64,000 nt of DNA from Streptomyces indicus (GCF_900100315.1 NZ_FNFF01000010.1:1-64000), one strand, 5' to 3'; positions 19,901-27,434 are shown, counted from the stretch's first letter. Notes: a model not told the origin generated them from the sequence alone. Translations and numbers: made by a program.

Positions 19901-19982
19901 GCAGCCGTACGCCGCCGATCTCCACGGGTCCGGACGCGCTCCCGGCCCGCACCGGGCCCAGCAGGTCCACTTTCAGTGCCAC
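16911..19982 (-). CDS. AfsR-like regulator (BTAD plus NTPase plus TPR-like)
   Basis: The 1023-residue protein has an OmpR-like winged helix at about 1-95, a bacterial transcriptional activator domain at about 97-245, and an AAA/NB-ARC-type NTPase with P-loop GPGGAGKT at 290-297 and Walker B LLMLDN. A long helical TPR-like C-terminus from about 680 follows. This is AfsR architecture, controlling secondary metabolism. The GTG start follows GGGGGAG. It is divergent from the encapsulin-terpene cyclase operon with 253 bases between the starts, so it is a candidate regulator of that operon. No AfsK kinase gene is nearby. Confidence 0.9.
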   Translation of the reverse strand: MALKVDLLGPVRAGSASGPVEIGGVRLRMLLARLALEGGRPVGADGLVDGLWGEQPPADAANALQALVSRLRKALRGHASLESVAGGYRLDVLEADVDAHRFEQLAASGRRALAAGRSGEAARALRAALDLWRGPALADVRDAPFAGPVATRLDDLRAAAAEDGFDAEIREGRAADVLADLEAAGARTPLSERLAGLRMRALAAAGRQSDALAVYEQLRSRLGDELGVDPSAEVKEIHLALLRGELERTEDRRATASPLPARLTTFVGRDEELARLGALMTASRLVTLVGPGGAGKTRLSLEAAARDPAHDRGRLYYVPLAGVSDPGQLADAVLGVLGTTDGGLYETGGGRRTSPVDRLAALFGSGDTLLMLDNCEHLVEAAAEFADRLLVRLPELRILATSREPLAITGESLFHLGPLDLPPGDPEPDEALRTAAVRLFVDRATGVRQDFRLDDSTLDAVLRICRDLDGMPLALELAAAKLRSMNVEQIARRLDDRFRLLSSGSRTALPRQRTLLALVEWSWDLLDQGERTLARRLSAFPGGATLDALEAVCADEELPADDILYTVGSLIEKSLVTEDTTAGDEGRYRMLETVRAYAARRLAEAPGEQRRLNDRFTAYCLELAERHEPLLRTRDQLRAIAVFDAEHANLAHALKALTRSTDPGDGETARRFGAAMAWYWGIRGMTGQLPGTADRTDRSAIGREFHPAGQLLQLTRAVFSGGQPGFDELLHSPDPWIRASAHLAHDFALSEQGDLEGGRASRREALRGFEEVGDRWGIVLALLPIGTEHSLRAAYPQAIATWERAVAISSELGTEDYLYLSKARLARERRRSGDLEGAFRDLRAAHRQARARGQLRLEANILVGLANVHRRAGDLAQSDATLDRLEALSVRRPQLRELARDLIVSTRIENRLAAGDAAAARALLPEAAGALLAQGAGAALAWVAELLGGLLPLEGAPAEGVMALGMSQVLRGAFDWGEPEWCELVERLRAALGEDGFQEAYDKGAAYSRTDALRWLEERALSG

Positions 19983-20154
19983 GACTCCCCCGGCCTCCCC
20001 TTGTTCGAGCGAATGCGCTCAACGGGGGCCAAGGATCACGCAGTTGGGGTCCGCGGTAAAGGCCCGTCCGGCATACGACGGGCCTGCGGGCCGTCTGCGG
20101 CGGCGACCCGCCTCGAACATCGCGCACCTGGAGGGTCCGCTCCGCGCCGCGCGG

Positions 20155-20191
20155 GTGATCACACCATCACTCCGTGTTGCACAGTGATCAC
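20155..20191. promoter_or_regulatory. Paired GTGATCAC palindromes upstream of the encapsulin gene
   Basis: Perfect 8-base palindromes lie at 20155-20162 and 20184-20191, 29 bases apart, 45 bases before the encapsulin start codon at the nearer site. A TTGCAC at 20177-20182 may be a -35 element between them. They are probable operator half-sites for a regulator of the encapsulin-cyclase operon. Confidence 0.45.
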
Positions 20192-20235
20192 GCGTACAAC
20201 AACCGCGCTATGAGCGCACTTTGAAAGGCACACGC

Positions 20236-21642
20236 ATGTCCGTAGGCGAAGAGATCCGTACTGCCGAGTCCCGGCCGCAGCAGAGTCTGGGCACGGCGGC
20301 CGCGCGGAATCTGGCCACCACGACCAAGTCCACCCCGCAGATGCAGGAGATCAGCTCGCGCTGGCTGCTCCGGGCGCTGCCGTGGGTGCAGGTGCAGGGC
20401 GGCGCCTACCGGGTGAACCGGCGGCTCAGCTACTCCGTGGGTGACGGCCGGGTCACCTTCGTGAAGACCGGTGAGCGCGTCGAGGTGATCCCCGCCGAGC
20501 TGGGCGAGCTGCCGCCGCTGCGGGACTTCGAGGACATCGAGGTGCTCACCGAGCTGGCGCGGCGGTGCGAGCAGCGGGAGTTCGCGCCCGGCGAGGTGCT
20601 CGCGCACTTCGGCAGCCCGTCCGACGAGGTGTTCCTGCTCGCGCACGGCCGCGCGGCGAAGATCGGCAGCGGCCCGTACGGGGACGACGCCAAGCTCGGC
20701 GTGGTCGGCGACGGCTCGTACTTCGGCGAGGCGGGGCTCGTCGACCCGGAGGCCATCTGGGAGTACTCGGTGCGCGCGGTCACCACCTGCACGGTGCTCG
20801 TCCTGCCCTTGGGCTCCTTCCAGCAGGTCGTCGAGCGCACCCCGGCGCTCCAGGCGCACCTGGAGCAGCTGCGGACGATGCCGAACCAGCGCACCAACAA
20901 GTACGGCGAGAAGGAGATCGACCTCTCGGCCGGCCACGTCGGCGAGGCGGACATCCCGAGCACCTTCGTGGACTACGACGCCTCGCCGCGCGAGTACGAA
21001 CTCAGCGTCGCGCAGACCGTGTTGCGCATCCACACGCGCGTCGCCGACCTCTACAACCAGCCGATGAACCAGACCGAGCAGCAGCTGCGGCTCACGGTCG
21101 AGGCGCTCAAGGAGCGCCAGGAGCACGAGTTGGTCAACAACCGCGAGTTCGGTCTGCTCGCCAACTGCGAGTACGACCAGCGGCTCCAGCCGCACGACGG
21201 TGTGCCCAGCCCCGACGACATGGACGAGCTCCTGAGCCGCCGCCGGGGGTCGAAGCTGTTCCTGGCGCACCCGCGGGCGATCGCCGCGTTCGGGCGCGAG
21301 TGCAACAAGCGCGGGCTGTACCCGGAGCCGGTGATGTTCGACGGGCACCAGGTGCCGGGCTGGCGCGGCGTACCGATTCTGCCGTGCAACAAGATCCCGA
21401 TCAGCGAGGCCCGTACGACCTCGATCCTGTGCATGCGTACGGGTGAGGACGAGGCGGGTGTGATCGGTCTGCGGCAGGCGGGCATCCCGGACGAGATCGA
21501 GCCGAGCCTGTCGGTCCGCTTCATGGGCATCAACGAGCAGGCGATCATGTCGTACCTGGTCACCGCGTACTACTCGGCGGCCGTGCTCGTGCCGGACGCG
21601 CTGGGCGTCCTGGAGAACGTCGAGATCGGACGGTGGCGTTGA
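20236..21642 (+). CDS. Family 2B encapsulin shell protein with cyclic-nucleotide-binding domain (EshA-like)
   Basis: This 468-residue protein matches EshA-type 'cyclic nucleotide-binding' proteins, now recognised as Family 2B encapsulins with an HK97-like shell fold. A cNMP-binding-like domain occupies about 95-205 (PGEVLAHFGSPSDEVFLL, then FGEAGL at 163-168). The shell part includes LYNQPMNQTEQQLRLTVEALKERQE, SKLFLAHPRAIAAFGREC and PVMFDGHQVPGWRGVPILPCNKIPI. Such shells self-assemble into cytosolic nanocompartments around a co-encoded enzyme. GAAAGG precedes the ATG. Its stop overlaps the start of the terpene cyclase, so the cyclase is the likely cargo. The family call is confident; the ligand of the cNMP domain is unknown. 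Confidence 0.9.
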   Translation: MSVGEEIRTAESRPQQSLGTAAARNLATTTKSTPQMQEISSRWLLRALPWVQVQGGAYRVNRRLSYSVGDGRVTFVKTGERVEVIPAELGELPPLRDFEDIEVLTELARRCEQREFAPGEVLAHFGSPSDEVFLLAHGRAAKIGSGPYGDDAKLGVVGDGSYFGEAGLVDPEAIWEYSVRAVTTCTVLVLPLGSFQQVVERTPALQAHLEQLRTMPNQRTNKYGEKEIDLSAGHVGEADIPSTFVDYDASPREYELSVAQTVLRIHTRVADLYNQPMNQTEQQLRLTVEALKERQEHELVNNREFGLLANCEYDQRLQPHDGVPSPDDMDELLSRRRGSKLFLAHPRAIAAFGRECNKRGLYPEPVMFDGHQVPGWRGVPILPCNKIPISEARTTSILCMRTGEDEAGVIGLRQAGIPDEIEPSLSVRFMGINEQAIMSYLVTAYYSAAVLVPDALGVLENVEIGRWR

Positions 21643-23861
21643 GCACGCAGGCCTCGCCCGCCTCGCACGCCTCCCGGACGGCGGGGCCGTCGCAGCCGTT
21701 CGTGCTGCCGGCCCCGTATCTCCCGTATCCCGCGCGGCTGAACCCGCACACCGCGCGGGCCCGGGAGGAGTCCACGGAGTGGGCGCGCGGCCTGGGCATG
21801 CTGGAGGGGTCGGGGGTCTGGGACTCCGCCGACCTCGCGGCGCACGACTACGCGCTGCTGTGCGCGTACACCCATCCCGACTGCACGGCCGAGCAGTTGA
21901 CGCTGGTCACCGAGTGGTACGTGTGGGTCTTCTTCTTCGACGACCACTTCCTCACCCTCTTCAAGCGGACGCTGGACCGGCGCGGCGGCAAGGCGTACCT
22001 GGACCGGCTGCCCGCCTTCATGCCGCTCGACCCGTCGGCGCCGGTGCCGGAGCCGCAGAACCCGGTGGAGGCGGGCCTCGCGGACCTGTGGAAGCGGACG
22101 GTCGGGGAGATGACCGGGGCCTGGAGGGAACGTTTCGCGACCAGCACCCGGAACCTCCTCAACGAATCGCTCTGGGAGCTGTCGAACATCAACGAGGGCC
22201 GGATCGCCAACCCGGTCGAGTACATCGAGATGCGCCGCAAGGTCGGCGGCGCGCCGTGGTCGGCGCAGCTCGTCGAGTACGTGACGGCGGAAGTCCCCGC
22301 CTCGGTCGCCGCCTCCCGCCCCCTCCGCGTCCTCATGGACACGTTCTCGGACGCGGTCCACCTGCGCAACGACCTGTTCTCGTACCAGCGCGAGATCGAG
22401 GAGGAGGGCGAACTCAGCAACGGAGTCCTCGTCCTGGAGACCTTCCTCGGCTGTACGACGCAGGAGGCGGCGGACGCGGTCAACGAGCTGATCACCTCGC
22501 GGATGCAGCAGTTCGAGAACACCGCACTCACCGAACTGCCGCCGCTCTTCCTCGAGAAGGGCCTGCGCCCGGACGAGTGCGCCGCCGTGGCCGCGTACGT
22601 CAAGGGCCTCCAGGACTGGCAGTCGGGCGGCCACGAGTGGCACATGCGCTCCAGCCGCTACATGAACGAGGGCCTGGCCACCGGGCCTTCGCCCCTCGGC
22701 ATGGGCGCCCTCTCCCTCAAGGACCTGCTCGCGGCGACGGGCGCCGGCCGCGTCCGCAGCCACACCCACATCCCGTACCAGCCGACCGGCTCCTTCCAAC
22801 TCCCCGAGATCCGCATCCCCTTCCCGCTCACCCTCAGCCCGCACCTGGACGCGGCGCGAGCCGAAGTCCTGCGCTGGGCACGGGAGATGGGCCTGACACG
22901 CCCGGACCCCCTCCTCCCCGGCTCCGACATCTGGGACGAACGCAAACTGGCGGGCTTCGACCTCGCGCTCTGCGCGGCCGGCATCCACCCGGACGCGACA
23001 CCGGAGGGGCTGGACCTGACCACCCAATGGCTGGCGTGGGGCACGTACGGGGACGACCTCTTCCCCGTCGTCTACGGCCGCACGCGCGACCTGGCCGGCG
23101 CGAAGGCCTGCGTGGAACGCCTCCGCCTCTTCCTGCCCCCGGACCTCTCACCCGCCCCGCCACCGGCCACGGCGCTGGAGCGCTCCCTCGCCGACCTGTG
23201 GCGACGCACCGCGGCCCCGATGGACCCCGCGGCCCGCGCCGCGTTCCGCCGGGCGATCGCCGACATGCTCGACAGCTGGCTGTGGGAGCTCGCCAACCAG
23301 GCTCAGCACCGCGTCCCGGACCCGGTGGACTACGTGGAGATGCGCCGCCGGACCTTCGGCGCGGACTTCACGATGAGCCTGTCCCGCATCGGCCACGGCA
23401 CCTCCGTACCGCCCGAGGTCTACGAGAGCGGCACGATCCGCGCGCTGGAGAACGCGGCGGCGGACACGGCGGGCCTCCTCAACGACCTCTTCTCCTACCG
23501 GAAGGAGATCGAGTACGAAGGCGAACTCCACAACGCGGTCCTGGTGGTCCGCACCTTCTTCGCCTGCACCCTCCCCCAGGCCACCGCGATCGTCACGGAC
23601 CTCCTGCACTCGCGCCTGGCCCAGTTCCAGCACGTGGCAGCCCTCGAACTGCCGCTCCTCCACGAGGACTTCGCCCTCCCCCAGGAGACCCGCACGGTCC
23701 TCGACGGCTACGTACGCGACCTGCAGAACTGGCTGAGGGGCATCCTCAACTGGCACGAGAACATCCACCGCTACCGCCCCGAGGACCTGGGCCCGGGCCC
23801 ACTCCCGCCCTTGACGGGGATGGGGACTGCGGCGGCACGGATGTTCACCTGTCCGGGGTGA
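21633..23861 (+). CDS. geoA: Two-domain geosmin (germacradienol/geosmin) synthase-type terpene cyclase
   Basis: The 742-residue protein has two class I terpene synthase domains. The N-domain carries DDHFL (103-107) and NDLFSYQRE (246-254), for FPP to germacradienol. The C-domain carries DDLFP (474-478) and NDLFSYRKE (617-625), for fragmentation to geosmin. This layout and MLEGSGVW, HDYALLCAYTHPDC and RKVGGAPWSAQLVEY match geosmin synthases, usually about 726 residues. An extra 17 or so Ala/Ser/Thr/Pro residues at the N-terminus could be an encapsulin-loading tag. The start may be GTG 21633 or TTG 21639; both overlap the encapsulin stop, so translation is coupled. No prenyl methyltransferase is nearby. 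Confidence 0.88.
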   Translation: MALSTQASPASHASRTAGPSQPFVLPAPYLPYPARLNPHTARAREESTEWARGLGMLEGSGVWDSADLAAHDYALLCAYTHPDCTAEQLTLVTEWYVWVFFFDDHFLTLFKRTLDRRGGKAYLDRLPAFMPLDPSAPVPEPQNPVEAGLADLWKRTVGEMTGAWRERFATSTRNLLNESLWELSNINEGRIANPVEYIEMRRKVGGAPWSAQLVEYVTAEVPASVAASRPLRVLMDTFSDAVHLRNDLFSYQREIEEEGELSNGVLVLETFLGCTTQEAADAVNELITSRMQQFENTALTELPPLFLEKGLRPDECAAVAAYVKGLQDWQSGGHEWHMRSSRYMNEGLATGPSPLGMGALSLKDLLAATGAGRVRSHTHIPYQPTGSFQLPEIRIPFPLTLSPHLDAARAEVLRWAREMGLTRPDPLLPGSDIWDERKLAGFDLALCAAGIHPDATPEGLDLTTQWLAWGTYGDDLFPVVYGRTRDLAGAKACVERLRLFLPPDLSPAPPPATALERSLADLWRRTAAPMDPAARAAFRRAIADMLDSWLWELANQAQHRVPDPVDYVEMRRRTFGADFTMSLSRIGHGTSVPPEVYESGTIRALENAAADTAGLLNDLFSYRKEIEYEGELHNAVLVVRTFFACTLPQATAIVTDLLHSRLAQFQHVAALELPLLHEDFALPQETRTVLDGYVRDLQNWLRGILNWHENIHRYRPEDLGPGPLPPLTGMGTAAARMFTCPG

Positions 23862-23951
23862 CACACAGCACGCCGCAACCGCCCGCCCAACTCCCCTCCC
23901 CCTCACTACGGTTGCCCCGTATTGATCACCCAAGGGAGGGGACCCACACCC

Positions 23952-24428
23952 ATGTCCGACACCACACGCCCCACGCACCGCCGCACCCGCCTGTACCGGG
24001 CCGCCGCGGCGGTGGCCGCCGTGACCGGGCTCGCTCTGCTGCCGTCCGCGGCGGGGGCGACGCCCGGAAGCGGCGTCACCGGGACGAACCTGGCCAAGGG
24101 CACCTCGGAGGACACCCTCCGCCTGAAGGCCAAGGGCCGCACGGACGTCACGGTCCGCACGATCACGATCGCCCCGGGCGGCTCCACGGGCTGGCACCAC
24201 CACCCGGGCCAGGTCCTCGCCGTGGTCCAGGAGGGCACCCTGACCCGCACCCTCGCCGACTGCTCGGTCGAGGTCACCCCGGCGGGCGGCTCCTTCGTGG
24301 AGGAGGGCGGCCCGAAGGACATCCACATCGGCCGCAACCTGGGCACGTCGCCGGTGGTCCTCTACGTGACGTACCTCCTGCCGGAGGGAAGCCCGCTGTC
24401 GGTGGATGCTCCCGACCCGGGCTGCTGA
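23952..24428 (+). CDS. Secreted cupin-domain protein
   Basis: A 158-residue protein with a signal peptide (about 1-37, ending near AAGATPG) and a single cupin barrel: GGSTGWHHHPGQVLAVVQEG gives the metal-binding HHH cluster and Glu, and a later GGSFVEEGGPKDIH completes motif 2. It probably binds a metal and a small ligand outside the cell. The ATG follows GGAGGGG. It lies 90 bases after the cyclase in the same direction, so co-transcription is possible, but a role in terpenoid metabolism is only a guess. A hairpin terminator follows. Confidence 0.82.
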   Translation: MSDTTRPTHRRTRLYRAAAAVAAVTGLALLPSAAGATPGSGVTGTNLAKGTSEDTLRLKAKGRTDVTVRTITIAPGGSTGWHHHPGQVLAVVQEGTLTRTLADCSVEVTPAGGSFVEEGGPKDIHIGRNLGTSPVVLYVTYLLPEGSPLSVDAPDPGC

Positions 24429-24447
24429 TCTCCGCCCCCGAAGGCGA

Positions 24448-24479
24448 GGAGGGCCGTACGCTGCGGCGCAGGGCCCTCC
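24448..24479 (+). terminator. Hairpin terminator after the cupin gene
   Basis: GGAGGGCC (24448-24455) pairs with GGCCCTCC (24472-24479). It lies 20 bases after the cupin stop. Confidence 0.6.
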
Positions 24480-24523
24480 GTGCGGGCACGTGGCCGGAGA
24501 CCGGGGAGCGGCCGTCCGCTACG

Positions 24524-24855
24524 TCAGATCCTGCCCGTGACCACTCCGCGCCAGGTCCAGCCGGCACTCAGGACGGCTTCCTGGAGGGGGCGCTTCATGT
24601 CCGCGGTGTCGAAGGCTCCCTCGACCAGCAGTACGAGGTCACGTGGCTCGGTGACAGGCCGCGGCTCACGGTGCCGGCCGATGCTCAGTGTGGACAGATG
24701 CAGACGGACTTCCCGCTGTCGGGAACAAGGCGCATGCGCACCTGGAACACCCGGTTCACCTGCGTACGGCCGACCCCGTCGGCGGGGCGCTTGGTTCCGG
24801 CCAGCGGCTCGGTGGGCCCTGCCTCGCCGGAGACGGAGCAGCCGACGAGGATACG
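24524..24855 (-). pseudogene. Frameshifted, 5'-truncated gene remnant next to tRNA-Lys
   Basis: Reading leftwards, one frame gives a coding-like stretch ending in NRVFQVRMRLVPDSGKSV near base 24707. Another frame then continues with RLHLSTLSIGRHREPRPV through EGAFDTADMKRPLQEAV to a TGA at 24524-24526. Both parts have Streptomyces-like GC-rich third positions, so a single indel near 24705 probably broke one gene. The 5' end runs into the tRNA-Lys terminator with no start codon. The product of roughly 110 residues was not recognised. It may be the relic of an element once inserted at this tRNA. Confidence 0.45.
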
Positions 24856-24856
24856 A

Positions 24857-24886
24857 GCGAAGGCCCCCCGCCGAAGCAGAGGGCCT
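24857..24886 (-). terminator. tRNA-Lys terminator (reverse strand)
   Basis: A GAAGGCC/GGCCTTC hairpin lies directly after the 3' end of the reverse-strand tRNA-Lys and is nearly the same as the hairpins at 57-84 and 31820-31847. Confidence 0.65.
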
Positions 24887-24895
24887 TCCGTCGTG

Positions 24896-24969
24896 TGCGC
24901 CGCCAGGGACTCGAACCCCGGACCCGCTGATTAAGAGTCAGCTGCTCTAACCAACTGAGCTAGCGGCGC
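24896..24969 (-). tRNA. tRNA-Lys (anticodon CUU)
   Basis: The 74-base cloverleaf has acceptor GCGCCGC/GCGGCGC, anticodon stem GCTGA/TCAGC with loop CTCTTAA (anticodon CTT), and T-loop TTCGAGT. CCA is not encoded. The structural gene is identical to the forward copy at 31737-31810. The upstream TACTATTT could be its -10 region. Confidence 0.95.
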
Positions 24970-25026
24970 TTGACGAGTAAATAGTACCTGGTCCCCGAGG
25001 GTGCTCCTGACCATTTTCGCGGGAGG

Positions 25027-26697
25027 TCAGCGGCCGAGGAGGTCCTCCCTGCCCTGGTCCCGGTAGCGGGACAGGAGGTCCGTCAGGTCCGAGGGCGTGA
25101 AGCGGCGGTAGGGCGCGGTCGGGGTCTCGTGCCACCACACCGGGTCCGGGCAGCGGAAGCCCGCGCGGCGCAGGGCCACGCGGTGGACCTTGTTCGTGGC
25201 CGTGACCGGCATCTCGTCCACCAGGCGGAGGTAGGTGGGGATCATCTTCGGGCCGAGGTCCGGCTGGGAGGAGAGGAAGTGGGTGAAGGAGGAGGGGGAG
25301 AAGGAGGAGGCGCCCTCGTGCAGGGCCAGCGTGGCCATGACCTGGTCGCCCGCGACCGGGTCGGGTACCGCGTAGACCGCGACGGCGGAGGCCGCCTCCC
25401 AGCGCGACAGGATGTGCTCGATCATCGCCGCGGCCAGGTTCTCGCTGTCCACCCGCAGCCGGTCGTCGGTGCGGCCCGCGAAGTAGAGGAAGCCGGCCGC
25501 GTCCCGGTAGAAGAGGTCTCCGGTCCAGTACCAGCCGTCGCGGACGCGGGCCGCGTCCGCCTCCGGGTTGCGCCAGTAGCCCTCGAAAGGGCTGCGGCCG
25601 CGGTTGACCAGCTCGCCGATCGCCTCGTCGCCGTTGAGCAGGCGCCCACGCGCATCGAAGCATGCCGGTGGGCACTCCGTGCGGGTGGCGGGGTCGACCA
25701 CCGCCAGGTCGTCTCCGGGGGTGGCCCGGCCGATCGCGCCGGGCGGGGTGTCGGCCGTGCGCTGGATGGAGGCGCCGCCCTCGGAGGACCCGTACCCCTC
25801 GACGAGCCGCACGCCGAAGCGTTCGGCGAAGCGGCGTGCGTCCACCGCGCCCGCCTCCGTGCCGAACCCGACGCGGAGCGGGTTGTCGTGGTCGTCGGGA
25901 GCGGGTTCGGTCGCGAGGAGGTACTGGATCGCGCGGCCCACGTAGGTGAAGTACGTGGCGTTGTAGCGGCGTACGTCCGCTAGGAAGGCCGAGGCCGAGA
26001 AGCGGCGGCGCAGGGCCACGCCCGCGCCCGCCGCCAGCGCCGGGGCCCAGTCGGCGATCACCGCGTTGCCGTGGAACATCGGCATGCAGATGTAGTGCAC
26101 GTCCTCGGGCCGTACGCCGTGGAAGCGCACGAGCGACCGCCCGGCGCCCGCGAGCCGCGCCTGGGTGCAGATCGCGGCCTTGGGCGCGCCGGTCGAGCCG
26201 GAGGTGAAGTAGAGGAGGACGCGGGAGCGGGGTTCGACCGGGGCGACGGTGTGTTCGCCCGGCTTCGCGCCCTCGTAGGAACGGAGGAGTGCCGCGTACT
26301 CCTCGGTGTCGGTGACGAGCGTGCGGACGCCCGGCAGGTCGAGGCCTTCGACGAGCGGCAGGTGTGCGCGCTCGGTGACGAGGATGCGGGCCTCGGTGTG
26401 CAGGATGTCGCGGGCCAGTTCGGGGCCGCGGCGCGTGGGGTTGATACCGGCGACGGCCGCCCCGGCGAGGGCCGCGGCGCTCAACCACTGCGGAAATTCA
26501 GGGGTGTTGTCGAGCAGCACGGCCACATGCGGCTCGGCCCCGCGCGGCAGCAGATCGGCGAGCAGCGCGGCACGGGCGGCCGCGCCGGCCGTGACCTGGT
26601 GGTGGGTGGCCGTCTCGTCCTCGAACCAGAGCCCTGGACGGTGGTCCGCCCAGCGGGCCTGGACGAGTTCCGCGACGGTTGCGCCTTGGGTGGCCAT
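25027..26697 (-). CDS. Acyl-CoA synthetase (AMP-dependent, FadD-type)
   Basis: This 556-residue ANL-superfamily enzyme has the AMP-binding loop YFTSGSTGAPKA, GYGSSEGG, GWYWTGDLFYRD, the hinge GRTDDRL and the C-terminal catalytic lysine region TATNKVHR. It would activate a carboxylic acid to its acyl-CoA using ATP; the substrate class (fatty or aryl acid) is not clear. A short Ser-rich stretch (GASSFSPSSF) interrupts the C-terminal domain. ATG 26697 is used, though ATG 26709 is possible and neither has a strong ribosome site. A TGACG-N3-CGTCA palindrome lies 16 bases upstream. Confidence 0.88.
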   Translation of the reverse strand: MATQGATVAELVQARWADHRPGLWFEDETATHHQVTAGAAARAALLADLLPRGAEPHVAVLLDNTPEFPQWLSAAALAGAAVAGINPTRRGPELARDILHTEARILVTERAHLPLVEGLDLPGVRTLVTDTEEYAALLRSYEGAKPGEHTVAPVEPRSRVLLYFTSGSTGAPKAAICTQARLAGAGRSLVRFHGVRPEDVHYICMPMFHGNAVIADWAPALAAGAGVALRRRFSASAFLADVRRYNATYFTYVGRAIQYLLATEPAPDDHDNPLRVGFGTEAGAVDARRFAERFGVRLVEGYGSSEGGASIQRTADTPPGAIGRATPGDDLAVVDPATRTECPPACFDARGRLLNGDEAIGELVNRGRSPFEGYWRNPEADAARVRDGWYWTGDLFYRDAAGFLYFAGRTDDRLRVDSENLAAAMIEHILSRWEAASAVAVYAVPDPVAGDQVMATLALHEGASSFSPSSFTHFLSSQPDLGPKMIPTYLRLVDEMPVTATNKVHRVALRRAGFRCPDPVWWHETPTAPYRRFTPSDLTDLLSRYRDQGREDLLGR

Positions 26698-26712
26698 GCG
26701 CCGCACCATAAT

Positions 26713-26725
26713 TGACGGGTCGTCA
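26713..26725. promoter_or_regulatory. TGACG-N3-CGTCA operator-like palindrome
   Basis: A 13-base inverted repeat, TGACGGGTCGTCA, lies between the acyl-CoA synthetase start and its upstream region. Its position over the promoter or start suggests a TetR-type repressor site. No regulator gene is adjacent. Confidence 0.5.
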
Positions 26726-26819
26726 GATGTGGAGTCCGCGGACGGACCTCGGTGGGCCGGCACGCCCTGCACGGCATCCCGGCGATGACACCCTCACGGC
26801 ATCCCGGCGAGAGCACCCC

Positions 26820-27278
26820 TCACGGCATCATCGAGTCCATCCCCGAGTTCATCGACGCGAAGGTCCCGATGAAGAACACGCAGAACGCCACCCCCACGGC
26901 GAGGAAGACCAGCGTCCCCGTCGTCTGCGCCGTGAGCGCCCCGCCGCGCGGCGGGCGGGCCGTGGCACGCTCCGGGTGCTCGGCCGTGTAGTGGACGGTC
27001 ACGATGTCGCCCTCGACGGTGGTGGCGGGCCCGTTCTCCTCCTCGAAGCGGACCGTGCGCCCCTCGCGCGTGACGAACTCGTACACGTGGTGCAGCGTCG
27101 TGGTCCTGCGGTCGTCGCTGCCACCGGTCGTGGTGAAGAAGCGCACGCAGCGCGCCTCGGCCGTCAGACCGCTCGACCAGGCGGCCCGCACCTGCTGGTC
27201 CCTGCTCAGGATCTTGATCGCCATGCCGACGAGCACGGTGATCATTCCCAGCGGCACGGCGTAGAAGAAGAAGTCCAT
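26820..27278 (-). CDS. DUF3592-domain membrane protein
   Basis: A 152-residue protein with a transmembrane helix at each end (about 2-22 and 122-145). A central beta-rich DUF3592-like domain of about 85 residues lies between them (RCVRFFTTTGG, YEFVTREGRTVRFEEENGP, DIVTVHYTAEHPERA). The function is unknown. ATG 27278 is chosen because GGGGGG precedes it and the first helix follows at once. Confidence 0.75.
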   Translation of the reverse strand: MDFFFYAVPLGMITVLVGMAIKILSRDQQVRAAWSSGLTAEARCVRFFTTTGGSDDRRTTTLHHVYEFVTREGRTVRFEEENGPATTVEGDIVTVHYTAEHPERATARPPRGGALTAQTTGTLVFLAVGVAFCVFFIGTFASMNSGMDSMMP

Positions 27279-27434
27279 GGCGTCCCCCCGGATCCGCGCA
27301 CACCGCCGACTGCGGTGTGCGCGGACCTCATGCCCGCGGCCCCGAGGGGAAGAACCCGGACCGGAAAGATCTGAGCAAGATCTGAGCAAGATCCGAGCCG
27401 TGGGCCCGCGGGCCCGGACGGAACCGCTCAGAAC

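Noticed and set aside
16890..20213. Long forward open frame opposite the AfsR-like gene
   Set aside because: Shadow of the strongly supported AfsR-like protein on the other strand; no ribosome site or motif.
21633..23861. 2-methylisoborneol synthase
   Set aside because: The protein has two full cyclase domains with DDHFL/NDLFSYQRE and DDLFP/NDLFSYRKE motifs, and there is no GPP methyltransferase gene adjacent, unlike 2-MIB operons.
24480..24950. Forward frame running into the reverse tRNA-Lys
   Set aside because: Arg/Pro-rich and overlapping a tRNA; the reverse-strand remnant reads far more like protein.
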